The notes under the pieces were generated by a model, which was given only the letters and a program-made list of their open reading frames with translations, was not told the origin of the DNA and searched no databases. Of a DNA stretch of 64,000 nt, positions 1 through 8,500 are shown piece by piece. The translations under genes were made by a program, and so were the position numbers. The stretch spans positions 29,776 through 93,775 of the forward strand of contig NZ_JAOXSR010000012.1 of assembly GCF_026163685.1 (NCBI RefSeq), given 5' to 3'. This stretch comes from Oerskovia flava. Lineage in GTDB: Bacteria; Actinomycetota; Actinomycetes; Actinomycetales; Cellulomonadaceae. The first letter of the stretch is position 1. The number at the start of each line of letters is the position of its first letter.

Positions 1-114
1 GGAGCCGCCCGTGGATTCGTCGGCGGTGGAGCAGGCGGTGAGCGCGGCCGTCGTGACGACGGCGAGGGCGGCGGTGACGGCGGCGGTGCGTGCGCGTCCG
101 TGGTGCGTGGTCAT
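1..114 (-). CDS. Lipoprotein, N-terminal fragment (cut by window edge)
   Basis: Reading the minus strand from an ATG at 114 gives 38 codons that run off the window. They form a typical lipoprotein signal: a short charged start (MTTHHGRAR), a hydrophobic stretch, and the lipobox LTAC with the cysteine at residue 28. An AAGGAG ribosome binding site lies about six bases upstream of the ATG. The gene follows the XRE-cupin regulator on the same strand. It could be a solute-binding lipoprotein, but too little is visible to say which. Confidence 0.7.
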   Translation of the reverse strand, partial: MTTHHGRARTAAVTAALAVVTTAALTACSTADESTGGS

Positions 115-247
115 GGGTGTCTCCTTCAGGCGGTCAGGGCATGGCGAATCCGGGCACGGCGGAGAAGGGCGCGGCGACGAGAGGCGCGGCAGAGGAGGAG
201 TGGCAGTGGGGGAGCGGCGGGGCGCCGGCGGGGGGTGGGGCGGGCGG

Positions 248-865
248 TCAGTTCGCGGACGGGTCCGGGGAGAGTCGTCCCTTGTGCAGAGGAACCGAGG
301 GGGGCGAGACCACCCATACGGCTTCGGCCGGTTCTGTGCCGGTGTTCAGGACGGCATGGGGGACGTCGGTCCGGAACTCGATGCTGTCGCCGACCTCGAG
401 GGTGGTCACCTCGCCGTCCACGGTGATCTGGAGACGGCCCCGGATCACGAGGCAGATCTCCTGCGAGTCGCCGTGGGTGTAGCTGTCGTCGCCGGTGCCC
501 TGGCCGGGGGCGTACTCCGTGACGAGGACCTCGACGTTGCCGATCGGGGGTTGGGTGATCTCGTGGTGGACCACGGCGCCGTCCGAGAGGATGCGGGGGC
601 GGTCCTTCTTGCGCAGCACACGACCCGTGGTGGGGGTCGGCTGGAAGAGCTCCAGCCAGGTGACGCCGAACGCCTCGGCGATGGACCGGATGGCGGCCAG
701 GCTCGGGTTGGCGTTCCCGTTCTCGATCTGGCTGATGTACCCGGCGCTGACGCCGGCCCGGGTGGCGAGCTCCCGCATGGACATACCGGTCCGTCCACGC
801 AGGTCTCGAACTCGCTGGCCCATCGCGGCGTTGTCCGGTGTTGGCATCCTGGCCTCACTAAGCAT
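248..865 (-). CDS. XRE-family regulator with C-terminal cupin domain
   Basis: A 205-residue cytoplasmic DNA-binding regulator. Residues about 16-75 form a Cro/C1-type helix-turn-helix (RELATRAGVSAGYISQIENG), and residues about 125-200 form a cupin barrel with the pattern expected for ligand sensing (HGDSQE, then DVPHAVLNTG). This is the PuuR-like architecture often found beside amine, amino-acid or sugar transport genes. The start at 865 is chosen because GGAG lies eight bases upstream; an internal ATG at 847 is possible. The next gene on this strand encodes a lipoprotein, a plausible target. The ligand cannot be told from sequence. Confidence 0.85.
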   Translation of the reverse strand: MLSEARMPTPDNAAMGQRVRDLRGRTGMSMRELATRAGVSAGYISQIENGNANPSLAAIRSIAEAFGVTWLELFQPTPTTGRVLRKKDRPRILSDGAVVHHEITQPPIGNVEVLVTEYAPGQGTGDDSYTHGDSQEICLVIRGRLQITVDGEVTTLEVGDSIEFRTDVPHAVLNTGTEPAEAVWVVSPPSVPLHKGRLSPDPSAN

Positions 866-866
866 C

Positions 867-933
867 GTGTTTACTCCTTGTGAACTCAACGTATGCCGGG
901 GGCCATGACGGAACAAGCACTTGCTGTAAACAC
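867..933. promoter_or_regulatory. Widely spaced inverted repeat upstream of XRE-cupin gene
   Basis: GTGTTTAC at 867-874 and its exact reverse complement GTAAACAC at 926-933 flank the region upstream of the XRE-cupin start. They could be two half-sites for autoregulation. The spacing of 51 bases is large, so this is only a candidate. Confidence 0.3.
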
Positions 934-997
934 TCTGTTGCAAACCAGTTAACAGGGCGTTCAGTCACGGTGCTGCGTCAGCTCGGCGGCCGGGGTT

Positions 998-1025
998 CAC
1001 GGTGTGCTGAATACAGCACACCGTG
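998..1025. promoter_or_regulatory. Perfect 12-4-12 palindrome, operator of the ArsR/CDF pair
   Basis: The left arm CACGGTGTGCTG and right arm CAGCACACCGTG are perfect reverse complements around the loop AATA. The site ends 14 bases before the ATG of the ArsR gene, and a TATCGT hexamer at 1026-1031 abuts it as a possible -10. The position fits repression by the ArsR-family product encoded immediately downstream. Confidence 0.7.
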
Positions 1026-1039
1026 TATCGTCATGCCCC

Positions 1040-1372
1040 ATGGAGACGGTCACCCTCACCCACACGGCGGCGCTGGTCCGGCTCGGGTACGCGCTGTCGG
1101 ACGACACCCGGGCGCGGATCCTGCTCACGCTGCGGGAGGCGCCGGCGTACCCGTCGGACCTGGCGGACGCGCTCGGCGTCTCGCGCCAGGTGATGTCGAA
1201 CCAGCTCGCCTGCCTGCGCGGGTGCGGGCTGGTCGAGGCGATCCCGGACGGGCGTCGCACCTGGTACCGCCTCGCCGACCCCCACCTGGCGCCCGCGCTG
1301 AGCGATCTCCTCCAGCTCGTCGTGACGGTCGACCCGACCTGCTGCTCGTCCGACGGGTGCACGTGCGCATGA
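1040..1372 (+). CDS. ArsR-family metal-sensing repressor
   Basis: A 110-residue winged-helix regulator. Residues about 10-75 contain the ArsR fold, with recognition helix ALGVSRQVMSNQLACL and wing GLVEAIPDGRRTWYRL. The C-terminus is cysteine-rich (TCCSSDGCTCA), a likely thiolate metal or metalloid site. It overlaps the following CDF transporter gene by four bases (ATGA), so the two are translationally coupled. The ATG at 1040 has no clear ribosome binding site, and the adjacent -10-like hexamer suggests a leaderless or nearly leaderless message. The metal is unknown; Cd, Pb, Zn or As are all possible. Confidence 0.85.
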   Translation: METVTLTHTAALVRLGYALSDDTRARILLTLREAPAYPSDLADALGVSRQVMSNQLACLRGCGLVEAIPDGRRTWYRLADPHLAPALSDLLQLVVTVDPTCCSSDGCTCA

Positions 1373-2064
1373 CACCGGTCTCCCTCGGTCCTCGTCCCCT
1401 GTCCGCCGCCCGGCGTGCCACCCTCGAGCGCCGCGTCCGGTGGATCGTCGCGGCGACGATCGGCTACAACGTCGTCGAGGCGGTCGTCGCGATCACCGCC
1501 GGCCGCATCGCGTCGTCGGCGGCGCTCGTCGGGTTCGGGCTCGACTCGCTCGTCGAGGTCCTGTCCGCCGCTGCGGTCGCCTGGCAGTTCTCCGCCCCCG
1601 ACCCGCGTCGGCGCGAGCGCACCGCGGTGCGCATCATCGCGGTCGCGTTCTTCGCGCTCGCGCTCCTCGTCACGGTCGACGCGGTGCGGACGCTGCTGGG
1701 AGCCGCCGAGCCGGACCACTCGACCGTCGGCATCGTCCTCGCCGCCGTGAGCCTGGTGATCATGCCGTTCCTGTCGTGGTTCGAGCGCCGAACGGGCCGT
1801 GAGCTCGGCTCGGCGTCCGCCGTCGCGGACTCCCACCAGACCCTGCTGTGCACGTACCTGTCTGCCGTCCTGCTCGTCGGCCTCGTGCTCAACTCCACCC
1901 TCGGGTGGACCTGGGCCGACCCTCTCGCTGCCCTCGTGATCGCGGCCGTCGCCGTCAAGGAGGGCCGCGACGCGTGGCGTGGCGACGCGTGCTGCACCCC
2001 CGCGGGAGCGCTGCTCACCGGCACCGAAGTCGACGCCTGCGCCGACGGCTGCTGCGGCCCTTGA
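1369..2064 (+). CDS. Cation diffusion facilitator (CDF) family transporter
   Basis: A 231-residue inner-membrane protein with about five to six hydrophobic segments. The CDF signature appears in TM2 (GFGLDSLVEVLS) and TM5 (SASAVADSHQTLLCTYLSAV). CDF proteins export divalent metal ions in exchange for protons. The usual cytoplasmic domain is replaced by a short cysteine-rich tail (DACCTP, then CADGCCGP), echoing the cysteine-rich end of the ArsR partner. The gene starts within the ArsR stop codon. Metal export under ArsR control is the natural reading; the substrate is inferred only from cysteine richness. Confidence 0.85.
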   Translation: MTPVSLGPRPLSAARRATLERRVRWIVAATIGYNVVEAVVAITAGRIASSAALVGFGLDSLVEVLSAAAVAWQFSAPDPRRRERTAVRIIAVAFFALALLVTVDAVRTLLGAAEPDHSTVGIVLAAVSLVIMPFLSWFERRTGRELGSASAVADSHQTLLCTYLSAVLLVGLVLNSTLGWTWADPLAALVIAAVAVKEGRDAWRGDACCTPAGALLTGTEVDACADGCCGP

Positions 2065-2097
2065 CTCCGCCCTTACGTCATAGTTGTAGATGGAGGC

Positions 2098-3375
2098 ATG
2101 AGACCACTATCCGTTGCATATCTGTCGTCCTACCTGCTCTCCATGCTCGGCAACGCGATCGCAGCCGTCGCCCTCCCGCTGATCGTCCTGCAGGTCACGG
2201 GCAGCGTCCTCGGGGCGGGTGCGGTCGCAGCGGCGACTGCGATCCCGGCCTTCCTCGCAGGCCTCCTCATGGGGGTGGTGATCGACCGGATCAACCGGCG
2301 CACGTCGTCGGTGGTCACGGACATCGTCTCCGGGCTCGCGATCGCGGCGCTGCCGGTGATCGACATGATCTCCGGCCTGAGCCTGGGCTGGTTCATCCTC
2401 TTCGGAGTCATCGGGTCGATCGGCGACGTGCCGGGCCTGACCGCCCGTGACGCGCTGGTCCCGGCGATCGTGCGGCACGGCGGCATCACCGCTGAGCGCC
2501 TCATCGGTCTGAAGGAGAGCCTCGGGGCGGTCGCGATGCTGCTCGGCCCTGCGGCGGCCGGCACGCTCATGGTGCTCTTCGACGGGTCGACCGTCCTGTG
2601 GATCACCGCCGGCACCTCGCTCGCGGCTGCTCTCATCACGATGTTCATCCCTCGCCGGGTCGGCGAGATCACCACGACCTCCGACCTCGCGGCGCAGGAC
2701 GTCGCAGCGGGCGTCCCGCAGGCGACCAGCGGCTGGTCACAGCTCCGGGACGGCTGGCGCGTGCTGCTGCGCAGCCGGTTCCTCGTCGCGACGACGACGA
2801 TCAGCGTCATCGTGGCGATCGTCCTCGCGGCGCTCCAGGGGCTGGTCCTGCCCGTGTACTTCACGATGATCGACCGGCCCGGGATGCTCGGGTTCGTGCT
2901 CACGGCGCTGGCCGCCGGGATGCTGCTCGGCGGCGGGGTCTACGCCGTCGCGGGCTCTCGCGGCCGACGCCGCGCCTGGTACCTCACGGGGCTCGCGGGG
3001 TCGACCGTCGGGTTCGCGATGATCGCCCCCCTGTCCTCGATGTGGGTCGTCCTGGCCGGGGCGTTCGTGGTGGGTCTCTTCGGCGGGCTGTTCAGCAGCC
3101 TCATGGGTGTGCTGATGATCGAGCGCATCCCGGAGGACATGCGCGGGCGGATCATGGGCACCCAGAACTCGATCATGACCGCCGCGACACCGGTGGGCAT
3201 CATCGTCGCCGCCGTCGTCATCGAGTCCACGAGCGTGCAGACGGCCGCGATCGTCATCTCGGCCGTGTGGCTGGTCGCGCTCGTCGTCGGGCTCGCGGCG
3301 CGCTCGCTGCGTACCCTGGAACGCGAGTCGGAGCAGACGGCGGAGGTCGAGACGGTGGGTGCCAGCAGTGCGTAG
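2098..3375 (+). CDS. MFS transporter, probable drug/metabolite exporter
   Basis: A 425-residue protein with about 12 transmembrane helices and the loop 2-3 motif GVVIDRINRRTSSVV typical of the major facilitator superfamily. The family relates to macrolide-efflux-like (MefA/NRE) carriers. GGAGG sits only one base from the ATG, too close for a normal ribosome binding site. TTGACT at 2061-2066 overlaps the CDF stop codon and is a candidate -35. A MerR regulator overlaps its 3' end by eight bases, so it is probably co-transcribed with its own regulator. Substrate unknown. Confidence 0.85.
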   Translation: MRPLSVAYLSSYLLSMLGNAIAAVALPLIVLQVTGSVLGAGAVAAATAIPAFLAGLLMGVVIDRINRRTSSVVTDIVSGLAIAALPVIDMISGLSLGWFILFGVIGSIGDVPGLTARDALVPAIVRHGGITAERLIGLKESLGAVAMLLGPAAAGTLMVLFDGSTVLWITAGTSLAAALITMFIPRRVGEITTTSDLAAQDVAAGVPQATSGWSQLRDGWRVLLRSRFLVATTTISVIVAIVLAALQGLVLPVYFTMIDRPGMLGFVLTALAAGMLLGGGVYAVAGSRGRRRAWYLTGLAGSTVGFAMIAPLSSMWVVLAGAFVVGLFGGLFSSLMGVLMIERIPEDMRGRIMGTQNSIMTAATPVGIIVAAVVIESTSVQTAAIVISAVWLVALVVGLAARSLRTLERESEQTAEVETVGASSA

Positions 3376-4147
3376 CAGCGAGCTCGCCCGCCTGGCCGGT
3401 GTCACCGTGCGCACGCTGCGGCACTACCACCAGGTCGGTGTGCTCGAGGAGCCGGAACGAGGTCTCAACGGATACCGCGACTACGACGTCCGCGACCTCG
3501 TCCGGCTCCTGCGGATCAAGCGTCTGGCGTCGCTCGGCATCCCGCTCGACCGGATGCCCGCGCTGCTCGACGACTCGGCGGACAGCACCGACGTCGACCC
3601 CGCGGGGGGTGCCGACGCGCTCCTGGAGGAGCTGGACCGGGAGCTGGCCGAGCAGATCGACCGGCTCTCCGGCCAGCGGGCGGTCATCGCGCAGCTGCGC
3701 GGTCACCGGGTCTCCCCGGACGTGCCGCCCGAGCTCGCGCCGTTCTTCGCGGTGTTCGCCGCCACCGGCCTGACGCGCGAGCTGCTGACGATCGACCGCG
3801 ACCAGTCCGTCCTCCTGGCGCACTTCGCGGGCGCGGAGGGGATGGCGCAGCTGACCCACTTCTACGAGCGGCTCTCCGCCCCGGACCTCGTCGGGGAGGT
3901 GGCTGCCGTCACCGCACGGTTCGCGCGCCTCGGGCCGGGTACGAGCGAGCAGGAGATGGCGAGCCTGGTCGAGGACTTCGCCCAGACGTTCCAGGGCGTC
4001 ATCGCCGAGCTCGGCGAGCTGGACCCGCCGCTCGATCTCAGCAGCTCCGCCGTCCTCGTCGAGGACTACGCGGCCGAGGCGCTCAACCCGCAGCAGCGGC
4101 AGGCGATGGCCCTGCTCGTGGCCCGGTTCGACCCGCCCGACGCCTGA
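3368..4147 (+). CDS. MerR-family transcriptional regulator
   Basis: A 259-residue regulator. Residues 1-70 match the MerR DNA-binding domain (SSELARLAGVTVRTLRHYHQ, then LNGYRDYDVRDLVRLLRIKRL). The remainder contains a coiled-coil dimer helix and a TipAS-like C-terminal effector region. It overlaps the preceding MFS gene by eight bases and probably controls it. The GTG at 3368 is preferred because it begins directly before the conserved domain; a GTG at 3359 is also in frame. Confidence 0.85.
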   Translation: MRSSELARLAGVTVRTLRHYHQVGVLEEPERGLNGYRDYDVRDLVRLLRIKRLASLGIPLDRMPALLDDSADSTDVDPAGGADALLEELDRELAEQIDRLSGQRAVIAQLRGHRVSPDVPPELAPFFAVFAATGLTRELLTIDRDQSVLLAHFAGAEGMAQLTHFYERLSAPDLVGEVAAVTARFARLGPGTSEQEMASLVEDFAQTFQGVIAELGELDPPLDLSSSAVLVEDYAAEALNPQQRQAMALLVARFDPPDA

Positions 4148-4155
4148 CGCGCGGG

Positions 4156-4605
4156 TCAGCCCGCCGCGCCGGTCTCCACCGCGTCGACGACATCGCCCGG
4201 CAGGCTGTCCCGCGCGCTCTCCAGGAGGACGGAGTATGCGGTTCCCGCGCCGTCCGTGCGAGCCTCCACGACCGTGCCCGTGGGGTCCAGGCGCAGTACG
4301 GCGTCCGTCGTGACGAGGAACGCGTCGTCCGAACCTGGGTCAAGGCCGTCGACCGTGAATCCCCGGAACCCGAGGCTCGTCGGCGGGCTCGCCGGCGGCT
4401 CGGCCGCACGACCGAGCGCGTCGATGGCGGCGACCACAGCCTCCGCTTCGTCGTCCGCGAGGCCCCACGAGGGGTTCTCGCGACCGGAGTAGACGTCGGC
4501 GGTCACGGTCGCAGCATCGTCGCCGGCTCCCGAGCACGCACCCAGAGCTGCGACGACCGCGAGCGGCAGCACGGCGCACGCCGCGCGCCTCACCGCCTGG
4601 CTCAC
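4156..4605 (-). CDS. Small lipoprotein of unknown function
   Basis: A 149-residue exported protein with an N-terminal lipoprotein signal ending in the lipobox LGAC (near residue 25). No recognised domain follows. It starts at a GTG that overlaps the stop codon of the upstream methyltransferase (GTGA), so the two are co-transcribed. The mature part is acidic and small, with no cysteine pattern that suggests a function. Confidence 0.7.
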   Translation of the reverse strand: MSQAVRRAACAVLPLAVVAALGACSGAGDDAATVTADVYSGRENPSWGLADDEAEAVVAAIDALGRAAEPPASPPTSLGFRGFTVDGLDPGSDDAFLVTTDAVLRLDPTGTVVEARTDGAGTAYSVLLESARDSLPGDVVDAVETGAAG

Positions 4606-5423
4606 GCTGCGGCCTCGCCCGCGGCGACCGTGCCGGTGCCGACGAGGGTGGTCGCGTCGACGGTCGCCAGTCCGCGGTGCTGGAGCTCGGCGAGGTAGCG
4701 GACGCGGACGTCCTCGCGCTGGGCGTCGTCCAGGTCGGCGACGAAGCCCCGGTAGCCCGAGCCGACGACGAGGCGCCACGCGAGGTCGTCGTCGAGCCGC
4801 AGCGTGTGCGGCGCCTCGTGCACGGTGACGTCGCCGAGCCCGAGTCCGGTGAGCCACTCGCCCCACGCGTCGACGGTGTTCACGCGCGAGATCAGGGGGG
4901 TCTCGCCGTCGCTGTCGGCCTTGAAGGGATCGGGAACGCCCACGACCTCGGCGAGCGCCGAGCCCACCGGCTCGATGGCGCCGCGCCGCCAGATGGTGAG
5001 CGCGGCCCGCCCGCCGGGCCGGGCGAGCGAGAGCAGGTGCCGTGTGCCGGCCTCCATGTCGGGGAAGAAGAAGACGCCGAGCACGCACTGGACCAGGTCG
5101 TAGGTGGCGGGCCGGCCCCAGGTGGTGGCGTCGGCCTGGACGGTGTGCAGGTGCGGCAGGCCGCGGGCGCGCTCGCGCAGGATGCTCAGCAGGCCGGTGG
5201 AGAGGTCGACGGCGTCGACGTGCCCGTCGGGCCCGACGGCGCGCGCGGTGGGCATGGCGCTCGCACCGTCCCCGCAGCACGCGTCGAGGACGCGTTCCCC
5301 GGACGCGGGACGGCTGACGGCGAGCGTGCCGTGCGCGACGGGTTCCCACAGGTCGGGGCGCAGCCGGGAGAAGTCGGTCGCTGCGGCGTCGAACGCGGCG
5401 GTGAAGTCCTCGGTGCCGGGCAT
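4602..5423 (-). CDS. Class I SAM-dependent methyltransferase
   Basis: A 273-residue cytoplasmic enzyme of the UbiE/methyltransferase-11 type. Motif I (VLDACCGDGASAM, about residues 45-57), the acidic loop of motif II (VDAVDLS) and post-motif segments (LVQCVLGVFFFPDM; LLSLARPGGRAALT) are visible. The substrate is unknown. The ATG at 5423 has GGAG about five bases upstream. It shares its upstream region with the zinc operon on the other strand, so the Zur-like box at 5447-5461 might influence both promoters. Confidence 0.85.
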   Translation of the reverse strand: MPGTEDFTAAFDAAATDFSRLRPDLWEPVAHGTLAVSRPASGERVLDACCGDGASAMPTARAVGPDGHVDAVDLSTGLLSILRERARGLPHLHTVQADATTWGRPATYDLVQCVLGVFFFPDMEAGTRHLLSLARPGGRAALTIWRRGAIEPVGSALAEVVGVPDPFKADSDGETPLISRVNTVDAWGEWLTGLGLGDVTVHEAPHTLRLDDDLAWRLVVGSGYRGFVADLDDAQREDVRVRYLAELQHRGLATVDATTLVGTGTVAAGEAAA

Positions 5424-5446
5424 GACTCCACCCTACGGGTACTTGC

Positions 5447-5461
5447 TGAGAATGAAAATCA
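5447..5461. promoter_or_regulatory. Zur-like operator upstream of the anchored-repeat zinc ABC operon
   Basis: The 15-mer TGAGAATGAAAATCA matches 12 of 15 positions of the TGATAATGATTATCA-type zinc-uptake-regulator box used in actinobacteria. It lies in the 128-base divergent region, about 90 bases before the GTG of the surface-protein gene. TTGCTG (5443-5448) overlaps its left edge and TATGTA lies at 5463-5468, so a bound repressor would block the promoter. Box identity is by eye. Confidence 0.65.
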
Positions 5462-5551
5462 GTATGTACAGTCACCGTCGAGTGCGTCTGTCTCCGACGC
5501 GCAGCGCATGACGTCGCCGCCCGGGTATGGCGGCCTAGAGAGGAACTCCCT

Positions 5552-8500
5552 GTGCACTCCCTCGCTCGAACGAGGCCGCTCCTGGCGATCCTGGGCGCGT
5601 TCGCCCTGCTCGCCGGCCTAGCGGTCCCCGCCAGCCTGTCCCCACCCTCAGCGGCTGCCGTCACCACGACGGCCGCCGTGCCCGACCGCGAACGTGTGCT
5701 CACGCACGGGCACGTCGACGGCTTCGAGGTCACGTACGACGCCGGGAGCGGCAAGGTCGTCCTGAGCGTCAAGGACGACACCCGCATCTACGAGCCCGGC
5801 TCGGTCTACTGGGCCCCGGAGGTCACGACCTTCGCGTACGAGGACGAGCGCTCGACCATGACGCTGCCGCCCGCCGCGGGTCCGTGGGCCTTCCTCGGTG
5901 TGCACGGTGAGACCCGGGCGTGGCTCGGGAGCCAGACCGGCGGCGACCAGGGGTACGCCCCCTGGGTCGGCTGGAGCACCGAGCGGCTCCGCGGGAGCCT
6001 CGACGGCACGGGGATCACCCCGGCCTCGGGCTCACCGGTCTCGCTCGACGTCCGCATCGACGGCCCGGGCGACGTGTTCGCGTTCCAGAACGGGTCGTTC
6101 GGCGAGCCGATCAACCGGTACGTCGACACCACGACGTCGGCCGGTGGGACCATCCCGGTCACCTCGAACGCGCACGTCCACACGAACTGGATCTTCACGG
6201 CCGAGGGCGACTACACGCTCGTCGTCACGCCGTCGCTCGCGACGACCGAGCACGGCACCATCGCCGGTGACCCCGCGACGTACCACGTCCGCATCGGGGA
6301 GCGCGCGCCCGAGCCGGTGACCACCTCGGTGTCGGTGACGGCCGACGCGCCCGAGCACGTCGAGGGTGACACGGCGACGTTCACCGCGGCGCAGGAACCC
6401 CAGACGGAGCTGTCGACGTACCGCTGGGAGATCGCGCCCGCGGGCAGCGACGAGTTCGCCCCGGTCGAGGGTGCGACGTCGGACACCTACGAGCGTGGGA
6501 TGACCCTGGCCGACGACGGCGCCCGTGTGCGGGCGGTCCTGCTCGACGGCGAGCGCGCCGCGGGCACGTCCGATCCGGTCACGCTCAGCGTGGCCCAGGC
6601 GGCGCCGGCGTACGTCCTGACGATCGAGGGCCTGGAGGACGGGTACATCTCGGGTGACGACCTCCGTCTCGACGCGGTCCTCGAGCCCGCGGCGGACGGC
6701 GTGACGTACCGGTGGGAGCGCCGCGACGCACAGGACACGGACTTCACCCCCGTCGACCCGGCCGTCGACGGCCCGACGTTCTCGACGACGGTGACCGCCG
6801 ACCTGGAGGGGACGGCGTTCCGCGTCGTCGCGCTGGACACCGAGGGCGCCGAGCTCGCGACGTCGGGGCCGGTCGAGGTCGGCGACGTCGGCGACGAGCC
6901 GGGCCCCGACCCCGAGCCGGTGACCACCAGGGTCACGGTGTCGGCCGACGCGGCCGAGCACGTCGAGGGCGAGACCGCGACCTTCACCGCGTCGCAGCAG
7001 CCGCGGACGGAGCTGTCGACGTACCGCTGGGAGATCGCCCGCTCGGGCAACACGTTCACCCCGGTCAAGGGGGCGACGGCGGCGACGTACGACCGGAAGC
7101 TGACCCTGGCCGACGACGGTGCTCGGGTGCGCGCGGTCCTGCTGGACGGCGAGCGTGCCGCGGGCACCTCCGCTCCGGTCACGCTCGCAGTCTCCGCGAA
7201 GCCCGCGCCGCAGCCGACGCCCGGCGAGTCCGAGCCGAACCGCGAGTTCGTGCTCTCGCGGGGCCACGTCGACGGCTTCGAGGTCACGTACGACGACGAC
7301 TCGGACGACCTCACGCTGTCGATCAAGGACGACACCCGGATCTACGCACCGGGCTCGACCTACCGCTCGCCCGAGGACGTGACCATCGCGTACGAGGACG
7401 AGCGAGGCGTGCAGCGGCTCCCGACCGCCGACGGCGTGTGGTCGTTCCTCGGTGCGCACGGGGGCAAGGACGCGTGGATCGGGTCGCAGACCGGCGCCGA
7501 CCAGGAGTACCTGCCGTGGGTCGGCTGGAGCACCGAGCGTCTGCTCCCGTCGCTCGCGGGCTCCGGGCTCACCCCCGCGTCGGGCTCGCCGGTGACGCTG
7601 AACGTCACCGTCGAGGGCCCGGGCGAGGTCTTCACCTTCCAGAACGACTCCTTCGGCAACCCGATCAACCGCTACCTCGACACCACCAGGTCCGCGAACG
7701 GCAGCATCCCCATCACGGCGAACGCCCACGTCCACACGAACTGGGTCTTCACCGCCGCTGGGGACTACCACCTCACGGTGACTCCGAGCCTCAAGACGAC
7801 CGCAGGCCGGACGATCTCGGGCGAGCCTGCGGACTACCACGTCCGGGTCGGCGCCTACACGCCGCCGTGGGAGCCGCTCACGGACGAGGAGCTGACGGAG
7901 GGCAACCGGGGCGACCTGACGCTCGACGCCTCCTCGTACGAGCTCGGTGACCTCGCCGAGGCGTCGTCTCCGTCGTTCACCGACGGCCAGGAGCTGGTCG
8001 CGTACGTCTACTCCGAGCCCACGAGCGCCGGGACGGCCTCCGCGCAGGCAGGTGCCGTGCTCGTGACGATCCCGACCTCCGTCGGGACGGGGGCCCACAA
8101 GCTCGCCGTGTACGACTCCGCGAGCGGCGAGCTCGTCGGGTGGGCGCCGTTCACGGCGACCGCGGCCGGTGGGCCGGGCTCCGGCGGTGGCACGGGCGGC
8201 GGTACCGGCGGTGGCATCGGTGGCGGTGCCGGAGCGGGCGGGGGAGCGGGCGGCGTCGGCTCGCAGCTCCCCGGTGCCGCCGGGTCGGCAGCGCCCGACC
8301 CGTGCGTGCCCACCCCGGTCACGAGCCAGGTGAAGTCGGCGGCCCCGGGCGGGATCTCCGACGGTCACTTCGACTTCGGCTCGCGCGTCGAGGACGGCGA
8401 GCTCGTCGCCTCCGTGAAGGACGACCGCAAGCAGCCCGCGAGCTGGGTCGCACCGAGCTCGCTGACGTTCCGTCTCGGCGACGCGTCGAAGGACGAGGTG

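Noticed and set aside
997..1836. 279-codon minus-strand frame opposite the ArsR/CDF pair
   Set aside because: It has no domain signature and covers two well-supported genes and their operator.
5687..7852. Regular repeats as a possible CRISPR or recombination array
   Set aside because: The repeats are in frame, hundreds of bases long and encode protein modules.
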